Shown: positions 7,421 to 14,312, counted from the stretch's first letter. The stretch: 18,408 nucleotides of DNA from Streptomyces flaveolus (GCF_000716535.1 NZ_JNWV01000074.1:1-18408); one strand, 5' to 3'. Notes: generated by a model not told the origin, from the letters alone. Made by a program: numbers and translations.

Positions 7421-8371
7421 TCAGGCCTTTGTGTTCCCGGTCTCCGTGGGGATCGCGGCAGGGCAAGAGGTCATGCCTTTGACTGCGCCACTCGTGACGA
7501 TGATGCCTGGTTTCGTCTCGTCGGACATGGTGCCGTAGGTGTTGTTCGTGACCGCGTTCCGGGCGCCGCAGGGGAAGCTCCCGTCCGAGGCGTGCACCCA
7601 GTACGAGACCATGGCGTTCGTTCCTGACCGGCGGAACTGGTTGTGGTCGATGAGGTTGTCGCTGCTACTGCGCCGCAGGCGCACCGGGTCACCGGTGATG
7701 CCCTGGAAGGTGCTGTTCTTCACGGTGTTGTGGTGGCTTCGTTCGGCGATGTAGACGCCGTGCATGCAGCCGGGGCATTCGCTGGCGACGTCCTTCAGGT
7801 AGAGGAAGGAGACGTTGTCCACGATGTTGTACGACGAGCCTGCGTTCATGTGGATCCCGGCGTATCCGTCTCCCGTGCCGGCGTAGGCGTTACCGATGAA
7901 ACTGAACTGAGTGCCGGTGAAGGTGTTCCGGTCGTTCTTCAACAGCACGCCGCCGGTCCGGTAGTACTGGATGATCAGCCGCTTCATGTGAATGCGCGGC
8001 CCGTCGGCTGCGACCTTGAGGAAGTAGTCGAGGTGTCTTGCCCCGTTGGTCCCCTTGATCACCGGCGCGCTGCTGCCGCCCACCCGCGTGAAGGTGATCG
8101 ACTTCTGCTTGTACGCCTTGCCCAGCGAGAAGCCCGCCCCGGGCCGGTAGGTGCCCCCAAAGATCCGCACCGTGGTCAGGTTCCTGTTGTTCCTGACGCG
8201 TTTCAACGCCTCCCCGATGGTGCGCACCGGCTGGCTCTTCGTGCCGGAGGCCGAATTGCTTCCCGTGGTGCTCACGTAGACGCTGGTGGGTGCCGCGCTG
8301 GCGGGGGTGGCGGTGACGAGGCTTGCCGTGCTGATGACGGCCATGAGGCCGGCGACCGCGAGCTTCCGCAT
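7421..8371 (-). CDS. Secreted right-handed parallel beta-helix protein
   Basis: The 316-residue exported protein has a Sec signal peptide (MRKLAVAGLMAVISTASLV, cleavage after TPASA near residue 26). The mature start VYVSTTGSNSASGT followed by QPVRTIGEAL matches the DUF1565-like opening of bacterial parallel beta-helix (pectate-lyase fold) proteins, in which a short Gly/Ser loop precedes the first helix turn. Asn-rich repeating turns follow (NDRNTFTGTQFSFIGNAY, NIVDNVSFLY, HHNTVKNSTFQG, SDNLIDHNQFR), as in NosD/pectate lyase C stacks. No catalytic set of a named polysaccharide lyase is evident, so substrate and activity are unknown; it could be a lyase, a glycan-binding protein or a surface protein. 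Start ATG 8371 has AAGGAG 8 nt upstream. It is monocistronic and convergent to the fucosidase operon. Cysteines in SECPGCMHG and near the C-terminus may form disulfides. Confidence 0.85.
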   Translation of the reverse strand: MRKLAVAGLMAVISTASLVTATPASAAPTSVYVSTTGSNSASGTKSQPVRTIGEALKRVRNNRNLTTVRIFGGTYRPGAGFSLGKAYKQKSITFTRVGGSSAPVIKGTNGARHLDYFLKVAADGPRIHMKRLIIQYYRTGGVLLKNDRNTFTGTQFSFIGNAYAGTGDGYAGIHMNAGSSYNIVDNVSFLYLKDVASECPGCMHGVYIAERSHHNTVKNSTFQGITGDPVRLRRSSSDNLIDHNQFRRSGTNAMVSYWVHASDGSFPCGARNAVTNNTYGTMSDETKPGIIVTSGAVKGMTSCPAAIPTETGNTKA

Positions 8372-8689
8372 GCTGTCTGCTCCTTCGCGTGGATCAGTAT
8401 CGGGCTACGGGTCATGACCGCCCGGGACGGCGGGACGATCCTGCGGGCGGCGACCCCGCCCGGCAAGGAGAACGGCAGAGTCCCCATCCGTCCCACAGGC
8501 TGAAGGGCGGAATGCGGACACGGCAGATGTATGCCTCTGCCCCGTTCTGGGTGTTCGGTATTCCGGATGCTCTCGATGCGGTCTGCTCACCCGATGCGGC
8601 ACGGCACATGAGCACCAGGGGAAGAGTGGCCGGAAGATTCCGCGCTGTTTGTGATGGACCGGCGTACTCCTCACGAAGGTAGGCAGCCC
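8372..8689. other. Gap upstream of the beta-helix gene
   Basis: No gene is supported in these 318 bases. The part next to 8371 holds the ribosome binding site of the beta-helix gene. The remainder must carry its promoter and the end of the SMI1-domain transcript, but I could not fix either by eye. Confidence 0.4.
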
Positions 8690-9787
8690 TTAGCCGGAGG
8701 TGCGGCGGCCGTTGACAACAGCGCGTACGGCGCGGTCGCCGCGAGGGTCGGCCATCAGGCGGGCGATGTCCCACCACCGCAGCAGCAGCGCCGGGTAGTG
8801 CGGCGGTATCGCGTCCATGAACTCCCGGTCGAACCGTGCGCGGACACTCTCGTGGCGCAGGGCGGCGCGGATGTCGTCCATGGACGGTGGGAGGTGGCGG
8901 ATGGCGGGCGGCAGCGTGGCTTCGTACTCCGGCGCCAGCTTGCGGCCGGGCTGGACCATGATGTTCCCGCCCAGCGCGGCGGCAACGTCGTCCTCCAGTT
9001 CCTCTTGGGTCTGCACGGCACGTTCCCACCAGTAGTCCCGGAAGGCGGCGACGGCCTCGGGGTCGGACAGGTCGAGGGCGTCGCGCTGCTTATCGAATTC
9101 CGCGCCCTCACCGCCGGGCAGAGCTTCCCGGATCGCGCCGAGAGTCTTCGCGGGATGGCGCGGCGGGGCCTGGCCAAGGTGGCGCACCCACTGGTCCCTG
9201 CGCTCCTCGTCGGAAGGAGGCCCCCACACCAGGGCGCCGCCCATCATGCCGGGCTTCTCCGGGCCGGCCGCCGCCAAGGGGGCTTCCAGGCTGACCGCCA
9301 TGAGTTCCAGGTAGGCGGGCAACGACTCGTACTCCCGCTCGCGCTCCCCGAACCTGGTCCACTTGCATACTTCCCCGGTCTCACCGTTCAGGTAGAGGCC
9401 GTAGACGGTGTCGTGGGGGTTGAAGGAGCAGAACGGTATCCACGATGGCTTCCACAGCACCAGGGCGTCCTCATCCTCGCCGTTCTCCTCCTGGAACCGC
9501 GTCTGCATCTGGTAGACCTCGATCACGGCGCCGAGCGGCATCAGAGCCCAGTTGCCCAGCATGAGCCCCGAACCGGCCACGCCGTCCTCACCAGCGGACA
9601 GCCGCCACAGTGCCTTCAACTCCTGTGGAACGCTCACGCCGAGGGCTTGTTCGAGAGCCACGATCTCGTCGTCGGAGGCGCCGGGCTTGAGGGCCGTGTA
9701 CGACGGCGGGGCGTACTCGGCCAGCCATTCCACGATCCGGCTCCATGCCCGGGTGACTCGCACATCTGCTGGTGTGTCAGTGGTCAT
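8690..9787 (-). CDS. SMI1/KNR4-family protein with a duplicated C-terminal module
   Basis: The 365-residue cytoplasmic protein has an SMI1/KNR4 (SUKH) domain at about residues 34-165: the pattern GASDDEIVALEQALGVSVP, LKALWRLSAGEDG, then WALMPLGAVIEVYQ is diagnostic. SUKH proteins are common immunity proteins against contact-dependent or polymorphic toxins, but many stand alone with unknown roles. The C-terminal half holds two similar segments. One starts at residue 219 (IREALPGGEGAEFDKQRDAL, ending near YWWERA), the other at about 307 (IRAALRHESVRARFDREFMDAI, ending LRWWDIA). Each has an IRxAL opening, an F-D-K/R core and a closing W-W, and they vaguely resemble the small DUF6247-type fold. 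Start ATG 9787 has only a weak RBS (GTGGTG). No toxin gene lies next to it, so an immunity role is unproven. Confidence 0.8.
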   Translation of the reverse strand: MTTDTPADVRVTRAWSRIVEWLAEYAPPSYTALKPGASDDEIVALEQALGVSVPQELKALWRLSAGEDGVAGSGLMLGNWALMPLGAVIEVYQMQTRFQEENGEDEDALVLWKPSWIPFCSFNPHDTVYGLYLNGETGEVCKWTRFGEREREYESLPAYLELMAVSLEAPLAAAGPEKPGMMGGALVWGPPSDEERRDQWVRHLGQAPPRHPAKTLGAIREALPGGEGAEFDKQRDALDLSDPEAVAAFRDYWWERAVQTQEELEDDVAAALGGNIMVQPGRKLAPEYEATLPPAIRHLPPSMDDIRAALRHESVRARFDREFMDAIPPHYPALLLRWWDIARLMADPRGDRAVRAVVNGRRTSG

Positions 9788-9858
9788 GTCACCACGCTCG
9801 CATTGCGCCCCGACCCATCACACAGCGGGGCCCGAGCGCCATACAGGGACCGTCAGAC

Positions 9859-10118
9859 ATGGCGGTGGCGAGCAGTGAGTCTGGTTCTACTGCGAGCTCG
9901 ATGCGGAAAGCTGGGTGATTCGGCAGATCGAGCTCCGAGGAACCGGAGCTGACTCTGATCGCGGCCGCCTCCCTCCTCGAATGGCAGCGGGCCCGCGACG
10001 CGCCGGTCGTCTGCCCGAGTACGACGGCAAGTTCGGGCGCACCGCGGAACTGTCGGCCTCAGAGTGGGAAGGACACGATCCGCAACCGCTGACCTGCGAG
10101 GAGTTCGAAGAGGGCTAG
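9859..10118 (+). pseudogene. Frameshifted remnant of a small unnamed gene, cut at the second IS
   Basis: Three frames together give one plausible protein: WFYCELDAESWVIRQIEL from 9882, then in the next frame PELTLIAAASLLEWQRARDA (about 9943-10005), then back in the first frame GRLPEYDGKFGRTAEL followed by WEGHDPQPLTCEEFEEG to 10118. The first switch looks like one extra A in the GGAACC at about 9940-9945, the second like a one-base loss near 10003. No intact start is visible; an in-frame TGA sits at 9876, and ATG 9859 is in another frame. The stop TAG is the last three bases of a CTAG at 10115-10118 where the IS begins, so the 3' end is probably lost too. It resembles small unnamed actinomycete proteins, but I cannot name the family. 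Confidence 0.5.
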
Positions 10119-10875
10119 CGCGTGTCTCTTTGGTCGGTAAGTCGGTTGATCGGATATGCCTGTCCGATTGGTGATCACTGATGCGATGTGGGACCGGATC
10201 GAGCCGTTGATGCCGGCCGATCCGGTTCGTGGCCGGCGGTGGGCCGACCACCGTCGCACTCTTGAGTGCTATCGCCTGGAAGTACCGCACCAACTCCCCC
10301 TGGCGGGACCTGCCCGCCGAACTCGGCCCGTTCCAGACCGCCCGCAAACGGCTGATCAGGTGGGCCGTCGACGGCACCTGGGAGATGATCCTCGCCGCTG
10401 TCCTGTCGGCGGCGGACGCCGACGACGACATCGACTGGACGGTGTCGGTTGACTCCACGGTCATCCGGGCTCACCAGCACGCCGCCGGGGCACGTAAAAG
10501 GGGGCGGCCCGCTCCGGTGAACCAGCCGACCACGCTTTCGGACACTCTCGCGGCGGGCTGAGTACGAAGGTGCACCTGGCCGCGGACGGCGGGGCACGGC
10601 CTCTAGCCTTCACCATCACCGCAGGTCGGGCTGGTGACGCACGTGCCTTCGAGACCGTGATGTCCCGCATCCGCGTTCCGCGCAGCGGCCCCGGAAGGCC
10701 ACGAACCCGGCCCCTCGCGGTGCTGGCCGACCGGGCCTACTCCTCCCGCGCCATCCGCAGCCACCTTCGGCGCCGGGGAATCCGGGCGGTGATCCCGCAG
10801 CCTTCCGACCAGATCGGCCACCGCCTGTGACGGGGCCGACAAGGAAACGCCCCGCGCTCCCGGCGAGCCGTCCAC
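10119..10875 (+). mobile_element. Degenerate IS5-family insertion sequence
   Basis: The left end abuts CTAG at 10115-10118 and carries the transposase reading rightwards from 10156. Homology to the transposase fades at about 10875 (after RGRQGNAPR), before the final DDE glutamate region, so the 3' part and right terminal repeat are missing. The left-end layout (TTTGGTCGG about 15 bp in, a second partial repeat, then the start codon) resembles the element at 1-97. The two transposases share the TDAxWxRIEPLxP opening but are clearly different elements. Confidence 0.75.
10156..10875 (+). pseudogene. IS5-family DDE transposase, broken
   Basis: The reading frame is split into pieces. 10156-10266 gives the N-terminus (VITDAMWDRIEPLMPADP, ending DHRRTLE). 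A single extra T at 10267 shifts the frame to AIAWKYRTNSPWRDLP, running on to the first catalytic Asp in WTVSVDSTVIRAHQH and to ARKRG near 10500. There the protein continues in the -1 frame as GEPADHAFGHSRGGLSTKVHLAAD, through VLADRAYSSRAIR (second Asp), to GHRL, where TGA (10828-10830) replaces an Arg codon before RGRQGNAPR. The shift at A4G5 (10496-10504) may be the programmed frameshift many IS5-family elements use. The extra T, the TGA and the missing C-terminal Glu region are decay. It cannot make an active transposase. Confidence 0.8.
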
Positions 10876-11076
10876 ATTGATCGGGCGCCGCCCCGGGCGC
10901 GAGGACACGCCTTGCGGACAGGCTCGGACCGGAGGGCCCGTCCGTGCGGACAGAGACTGTTCACGCGAGGTGAACCCGGTTCTTGGTCCGGCCCGTTATC
11001 GGAGCAGGACGTCAGTACCACACTTCGAACGCCGACTGCCCCACCGTCCGACGATCGGCGAGACAGGGACTCAATA

Positions 11077-11304
11077 GTGGCCACCGAGAAACAGCTGCGC
11101 GGGCTCGTATACATGGGTCTGTTCCCGCTGCGCGTGATCGCATGGATCTACTGGCTGCTCATCGGCTGGATGATTCACCGGCCTTCCCGCGAAGAGCGCG
11201 AAGCGCTGCACAGCGCACGACGGGCGGCCACCGCTACCCCTGGCTCTGCCTCGGGCTTCGCAGGGCGCCGACCTGTCGACAGCGTCTCAGCAGGCGACCG
11301 ATAG
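11077..11304 (+). CDS. Small single-helix membrane protein, unknown function
   Basis: This is a 75-residue open frame starting at GTG 11077 with AGGGA (11065-11069) 7 nt upstream. A short basic lead (VATEKQLRG) is followed by one hydrophobic helix rich in aromatic residues (about residues 10-33: LVYMGLFPLRVIAWIYWLLI, then GWMIH), and then a charged cytoplasmic-looking tail (RPSREEREALHSARR) with a low-complexity end. I do not recognise the family. The frame is open upstream to 10912, but that part looks non-coding. It sits alone between the dead IS and the nucleotidyltransferase. Codon usage is ordinary for the window. Confidence 0.5.
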   Translation: MATEKQLRGLVYMGLFPLRVIAWIYWLLIGWMIHRPSREEREALHSARRAATATPGSASGFAGRRPVDSVSAGDR

Positions 11305-11573
11305 CGACGATCACGCCTTGTGCGTTAGATGACGGATGTGACTTCTGGTTGGCGGTTGTCTGGTCTGGTGACTGTGTGTTGCGGTCACGTTCGGGATACG
11401 TGCCGACCGCGTACGCCGGACTGCCGTGCTGGTCGGGTGGTTGTGGGTGGCCCGGATCCATTGTGATCTGTGTGGGCTTGACCAGTTGGTTATGTCGTAC
11501 GGCGCCGATGATGCCGTAGGCGGTCGGCTCGGCTGCGGACAGGAAATCGTTCGCGGCCCTGACCGGACGCCTC

Positions 11574-11589
11574 TAGCCTGCGTCAGGTG
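11574..11589 (+). promoter_or_regulatory. Possible leaderless promoter of the nucleotidyltransferase
   Basis: A -10-like TAGCCT (11574-11579) is followed by exactly 7 nt and then the GTG at 11587. The gene has no Shine-Dalgarno sequence. This is the geometry of leaderless transcripts in actinomycetes. No clear -35 was found (TTCGCG at 11550-11555 is weak). Confidence 0.4.
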
Positions 11590-12081
11590 ATGACAGCTGA
11601 CGACGTGTTGCTGGTCCTCACCCGGCTGCGACAGGCGAAGGCGGACGTCTGGGTCGGTGGAGGATGGGGGATCGACGCTCTGGTCGGCGAGCAGACGCGA
11701 GACCACCGCGACCTGGACTTGATGCACCGGCAGGACCAGGAAGACGCCGTGTTGGCCGCCCTCCACGAGGCCGGTTTCGTTGAGACCCTGGACTGGAGGC
11801 CCGTCCGATTCGTCGTGACGGCACTGGACGGACGAGAGATCGACCTTCACCCGCTGGTCTTCGCCGACGACGGCTCAGCGGTGCAGGCGTCACTCGAACC
11901 CGAGCGTCCGTTCACCTACCCGCCCTCATGCTTCGTGACGGGCACCATCCATGGGATGTCGGTCCCGTGCTTGTCCGCCGAACAGCAGGTCTACTTCCAT
12001 CAGGGCTACGAGCCCTCGGAACGTGATCGTCACGACATGGCACAACTTCGCCGCGCCTTCGGCATCGCAACGCACTTCTGA
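11587..12081 (+). CDS. Nucleotidyltransferase of the lincosamide/aminoglycoside resistance type
   Basis: This 164-residue cytoplasmic enzyme is of the Pol-beta-like nucleotidyltransferase fold, closest by eye to the LnuA/AadB (aminoglycoside-2''-adenylyltransferase, PF10706) group. The glycine motif GGGWGID is at residues 24-30. The metal-binding pair is D42 and D44 in HRDLDL, and the third carboxylate is D86 in REIDLHPL. Members transfer AMP from ATP to a hydroxyl of lincosamides or aminoglycosides, but many chromosomal actinomycete homologues have no known substrate. The length matches the LnuA-like minimal domain. The start is GTG 11587 or the adjacent ATG 11590; there is no RBS, and a leaderless transcript is likely. 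It is monocistronic and convergent with the TetR gene. Resistance is an inference from family membership only. Confidence 0.8.
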   Translation: MMTADDVLLVLTRLRQAKADVWVGGGWGIDALVGEQTRDHRDLDLMHRQDQEDAVLAALHEAGFVETLDWRPVRFVVTALDGREIDLHPLVFADDGSAVQASLEPERPFTYPPSCFVTGTIHGMSVPCLSAEQQVYFHQGYEPSERDRHDMAQLRRAFGIATHF

Positions 12082-12233
12082 TCCACGTCGGCGGACGGCG
12101 ACCCTCCAGCCGGAGCCGCGTCATGCCGCTGCCGGACGGCGAGCTGGCGGCCGTCAGGGAAGAAGGGCACCGAGTAGACCTCGCCACCATTGTCAGTTCG
12201 CCAGGCCGAGAACCAGCGGTCTGCTGCGAGGGC

Positions 12234-12268
12234 CGGACAGTGGCGAGCCGCGCAGAACGGACTGTCCG
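12234..12268. terminator. Possible bidirectional hairpin between convergent genes
   Basis: CGGACAGT (12234-12241) and ACTGTCCG (12261-12268) form a perfect 8-bp stem with a 19-nt loop, in the 241-bp gap between the convergent nucleotidyltransferase (ends 12081) and TetR gene (ends 12323). The large loop and lack of a T-run keep confidence low. I see no gene in the gap. Confidence 0.3.
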
Positions 12269-12322
12269 TCCGTCCAGAAGGCTCGTCCCGCTCGCTGAAG
12301 ATCGGCGCCGGGTCGGATGTGG

Positions 12323-12904
12323 CTATGCCGGACCCCGCGCGGTCCCGAGGTAGGCGGCGAGGCCGTCGAGGAGCAGGACGATGAGCCGGGAGGCGAGGTC
12401 GCGCTGGTGCTCGTGCCCGCTGATGAGGGTGATTCCCCCGAGTGCCATCAGGACGTCGTTCGGCTCTGCGTCGTCGCGCACCTGCCCGGCTGCGATCCCG
12501 GCCTCGAGCAGTGTCGTCACGGCCTCACCCAGGGCGTCGCGGCTGTGCCGGCGCAGGCCCTCGCGGGCGGCGAGGATCGCGGGTAGTGCGTCGGCCATGC
12601 CCTGCTTGGTACGCATGTAGTCCACGAACGCCTCCGCCCACTCGCGGAGTGCGGCCAAGGGCGAGCGGTCGGCGAGCAGCTCGCGGGCCGATGCGCACAG
12701 CCGGTCGGTCTCATTGCGGTAAGTGGCTTCGATGAGGTCTTCCCGGGCGGGGAAGCGGCGGTAAAGGGTTCCGATGCCGACGCCGGCCTCGGCGGCGATC
12801 GCCTTGAGCGAGGCGTCGGCGCCCTGCTGTGCGAAAGCGCGGGCTGCCGCCTCCAGCAGGCGGTCGTGGTTGGCCTGGGCATCGGCCCGCAGTGAGCGCT
12901 GCAT
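12323..12904 (-). CDS. TetR-family transcriptional regulator
   Basis: The 193-residue dimeric repressor has an N-terminal TetR HTH: the helix-turn-helix is about residues 33-52 (LKAIAAEAGVGIGTLYRRFP), inside a domain spanning 10-60. The C-terminal ligand domain (about 80-190, with EAVTTLLEAGIAAGQVRDDA) resembles the SbtR-like C-terminal family. The start is ATG 12904, preceded by AAGGAGG, the strongest RBS in the window; the frame stays open far upstream, but that is antisense to the SDR gene. It is divergent from the SDR, with a 166-bp spacer carrying two matched inverted repeats. It therefore probably represses itself and the SDR gene, with the SDR substrate or a relative as inducer. No ligand can be predicted. 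Confidence 0.9.
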   Translation of the reverse strand: MQRSLRADAQANHDRLLEAAARAFAQQGADASLKAIAAEAGVGIGTLYRRFPAREDLIEATYRNETDRLCASARELLADRSPLAALREWAEAFVDYMRTKQGMADALPAILAAREGLRRHSRDALGEAVTTLLEAGIAAGQVRDDAEPNDVLMALGGITLISGHEHQRDLASRLIVLLLDGLAAYLGTARGPA

Positions 12905-12913
12905 CACCCCTCC

Positions 12914-12942
12914 TTGCAAGCGGAGTCGGCTCCGTTTACAGT
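12914..12942 (+). promoter_or_regulatory. Predicted SDR promoter
   Basis: -35 TTGCAA (12914-12919), 17-bp spacer, -10 TACAGT (12937-12942). Operator 1 occupies the spacer. On the other strand a weaker pair for the TetR gene is TTGGGT (complement of 12958-12963) and TGTAAA (complement of 12935-12940). Both were read by eye. Confidence 0.45.
12917..12938. promoter_or_regulatory. TetR operator 1
   Basis: The inverted repeat AAGCGGA (12918-12924) - N6 - TCCGTTT (12931-12937) lies between the predicted -35 and -10 of the SDR promoter and just upstream of the TetR RBS. It shares AAGCGGA-N6-TCCGYTTA with operator 2, whose centre is 34 bp away. The 20-22 bp size is normal for TetR sites. Confidence 0.65.
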
Positions 12943-12950
12943 TCGACACA

Positions 12951-12972
12951 TAAGCGGACCCAACTCCGCTTA
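12951..12972. promoter_or_regulatory. TetR operator 2
   Basis: A perfect 8-bp inverted repeat, TAAGCGGA - CCCAAC - TCCGCTTA, has the same architecture as operator 1. It falls at about +2 to +24 of the predicted SDR transcript and over the -35 of the predicted TetR promoter, so one repressor could silence both genes. Confidence 0.7.
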
Positions 12973-13070
12973 CTCGCCATCGTAGGCGACCGTTCCGCAC
13001 CCGCCCCACCTCACGAGCGCGCAGTCGCCGGACACTCCCGGCCGCGCATCCATCACAACAGGGACGAACC

Positions 13071-14012
13071 ATGACGCACAGCCTCACCACACCCTTCGGC
13101 GCGCAGTCGACCGCCTCCGAGGTCGTCGCCGGCATTGACCTCACCGGCCGTCGCGCCGTCGTGACCGGCGCCACTGGAGGCCTCGGGCGGGAGACCGCCC
13201 GTGCCCTCACCTCGGCGGGCGCCGAGGTGACCGTCGCGGGACGCACCCTGGAAACCGCTGCCGCTGTCGCGCAGGAGATCACCGCCGAGACCGGCAACAG
13301 CCTGACGCGGGCCGCTCGGCTGGACCTCGCCGACCCGGCATCCGTCGCCGCCTTCGTCGCAAACTGGCGCGGACCACTGCACATCCTGGTGAACAACGCG
13401 GGGATCATGGCCACCCCCGAGCTGCGCACCCCTGCCGGCCGGGAGTTGCAGTTCGCGACCAACCACCTCGGCCACTTCCTCCTCACCACGGGCCTTCACG
13501 ACGCCCTCGCGGCGGCGCGCGACGCCCGGGTGGTCGTCGTCAGCTCGGTCGGGCACGTCAACGGCCCCGTCCGCTTCGACGACCCCGACTTCACCAAGGA
13601 GCCGTACGACCCGTGGCTGGCGTACGCCCAGTCAAAGACGGCGAACGTCCTCTTCGCCGTGGAGGCCGCGAAGCGGTGGGCCGCCGACGGCATTGCCGTC
13701 AACGCACTGAACCCCGGGCGCATCTGGGAGACCGGCCTCGGCCGCCACATGGACGCGCCGCCCGCCTCCTTCGATCCGGCGGGCACCTCCGGCGTTTCCG
13801 AGAAGAACATCGCCCAGGGTGCCGCGACCTCGGTCCTGCTGGCGGCGTCTCCCTTGGTCGACGGCGTCACCGGCCGGTACTTCGAGGACTGCCAGGAAGC
13901 CGCACCGCACACCCCCGGGGTACGCCGCGGTGTCGCCGCCCACGCCATCGACCCCGACAGCGCCCGCAAGCTCTGGGACCTGTCGATACGACTGACCACC
14001 CGCGACCGGTGA
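13071..14012 (+). CDS. Short-chain dehydrogenase/reductase (SDR)
   Basis: This 313-residue cytoplasmic NAD(P)-dependent oxidoreductase is of the classical SDR type, closest in layout to the retinol-dehydrogenase/WW-oxidoreductase-like SDRs of actinomycetes. The Rossmann glycine motif TGATGGLG is at residues 32-39 and is followed by AGRT at the end of beta-2, which favours NADP(H). NNAG is at 108-111. The catalytic Ser is S158 or S159 (VVVVSSVGHV), and Y185-x3-K189 (YAQSK) completes the triad. Start ATG 13071 has AGGGACG upstream. The gene is divergent from the TetR regulator and probably under its control. The substrate is unknown; an aldehyde, ketone or other small xenobiotic-like carbonyl is typical for TetR/SDR pairs. 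The length is normal, with an N-terminal extension of about 25 residues. Confidence 0.92.
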   Translation: MTHSLTTPFGAQSTASEVVAGIDLTGRRAVVTGATGGLGRETARALTSAGAEVTVAGRTLETAAAVAQEITAETGNSLTRAARLDLADPASVAAFVANWRGPLHILVNNAGIMATPELRTPAGRELQFATNHLGHFLLTTGLHDALAAARDARVVVVSSVGHVNGPVRFDDPDFTKEPYDPWLAYAQSKTANVLFAVEAAKRWAADGIAVNALNPGRIWETGLGRHMDAPPASFDPAGTSGVSEKNIAQGAATSVLLAASPLVDGVTGRYFEDCQEAAPHTPGVRRGVAAHAIDPDSARKLWDLSIRLTTRDR

Positions 14013-14045
14013 GTCCGGCTCCAGCCGACCACGGGGAGAAGCCAG

Positions 14046-14252
14046 GTGAGGACATGGTGGAACGACTACCGCGTGCTGCGCCGCAGCCACGGGACGATGC
14101 ACTACAGGCACCCCCTCGTCGGCCACCTGCACTTCTCGTACGAGTCGCTGTAGCCACCCGCCGACGACAACTAGACGCTGTGCGTCCACATCCTGGAGCC
14201 GGGCTCCGCCACGGCCGAGTCCCCGCGCATCCTCAGTAGCTGGGCCATCGGC
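14046..14252 (+). pseudogene. C-terminal remnant of an XRE-family (MmyB-like) regulator
   Basis: Read in one frame, the segment gives WWNDYRVLRRSHGTMHYRHP, then LVGHLHFSYESL, a TAG (14151-14153), PPADDN, a second TAG (14172-14174), and then TLCVHILEPGSATAESPRIL and SSWA. This matches the end of the MmyB-like ligand-binding domain found after an XRE HTH in actinomycetes (pattern W-x-R-HDVR...G-K-x-x-HP-VG-L-LxYE-L...L-V-Y-x-AEPGS). The HTH and first half of the domain are absent, and two nonsense codons interrupt what is left. MmyB-type regulators are often found beside SDR genes, and this remnant starts 33 bp after the SDR stop. Confidence 0.65.
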
Positions 14253-14280
14253 ACCGCACCCGCCCGCCACCCGACCGGCC

Positions 14281-14312
14281 GGTCCCGGCGGAGCAGCTGC
14301 TCCGCCGGGACC
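14281..14312. repeat. Perfect 32-bp palindrome
   Basis: GGTCCCGGCGGAGCAG (14281-14296) is followed directly, with no spacer, by its exact reverse complement (14297-14312). It lies just past the XRE remnant. A 16-bp arm without loop bases could form a strong hairpin in RNA, with a tip of a few unpaired bases, and so could act as the terminator of the SDR transcript. It could equally be a protein-binding site or a recombination scar. Confidence 0.8.

Noticed and set aside
6939..7538. Plus-strand frame in the gap after the fucosidase
   Set aside because: Low-complexity Arg/Pro/Ser translation, no RBS, and overlaps the end of the beta-helix gene.
8651..9952. 433-codon plus-strand open frame
   Set aside because: Antisense to the SMI1-domain gene; no recognisable domain.
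9853..10464. Minus-strand frame over the second IS
   Set aside because: Antisense to the transposase remnant, which has clear homology on the plus strand.
11234..11461. Minus-strand frame between the small membrane protein and the nucleotidyltransferase
   Set aside because: A short stretch looks protein-like in an adjacent frame, but there is no start, RBS or known motif.
12123..12353. Plus-strand 76-codon frame in the convergent gap
   Set aside because: No domain, overlaps the end of the TetR gene, and codon use is not gene-like.
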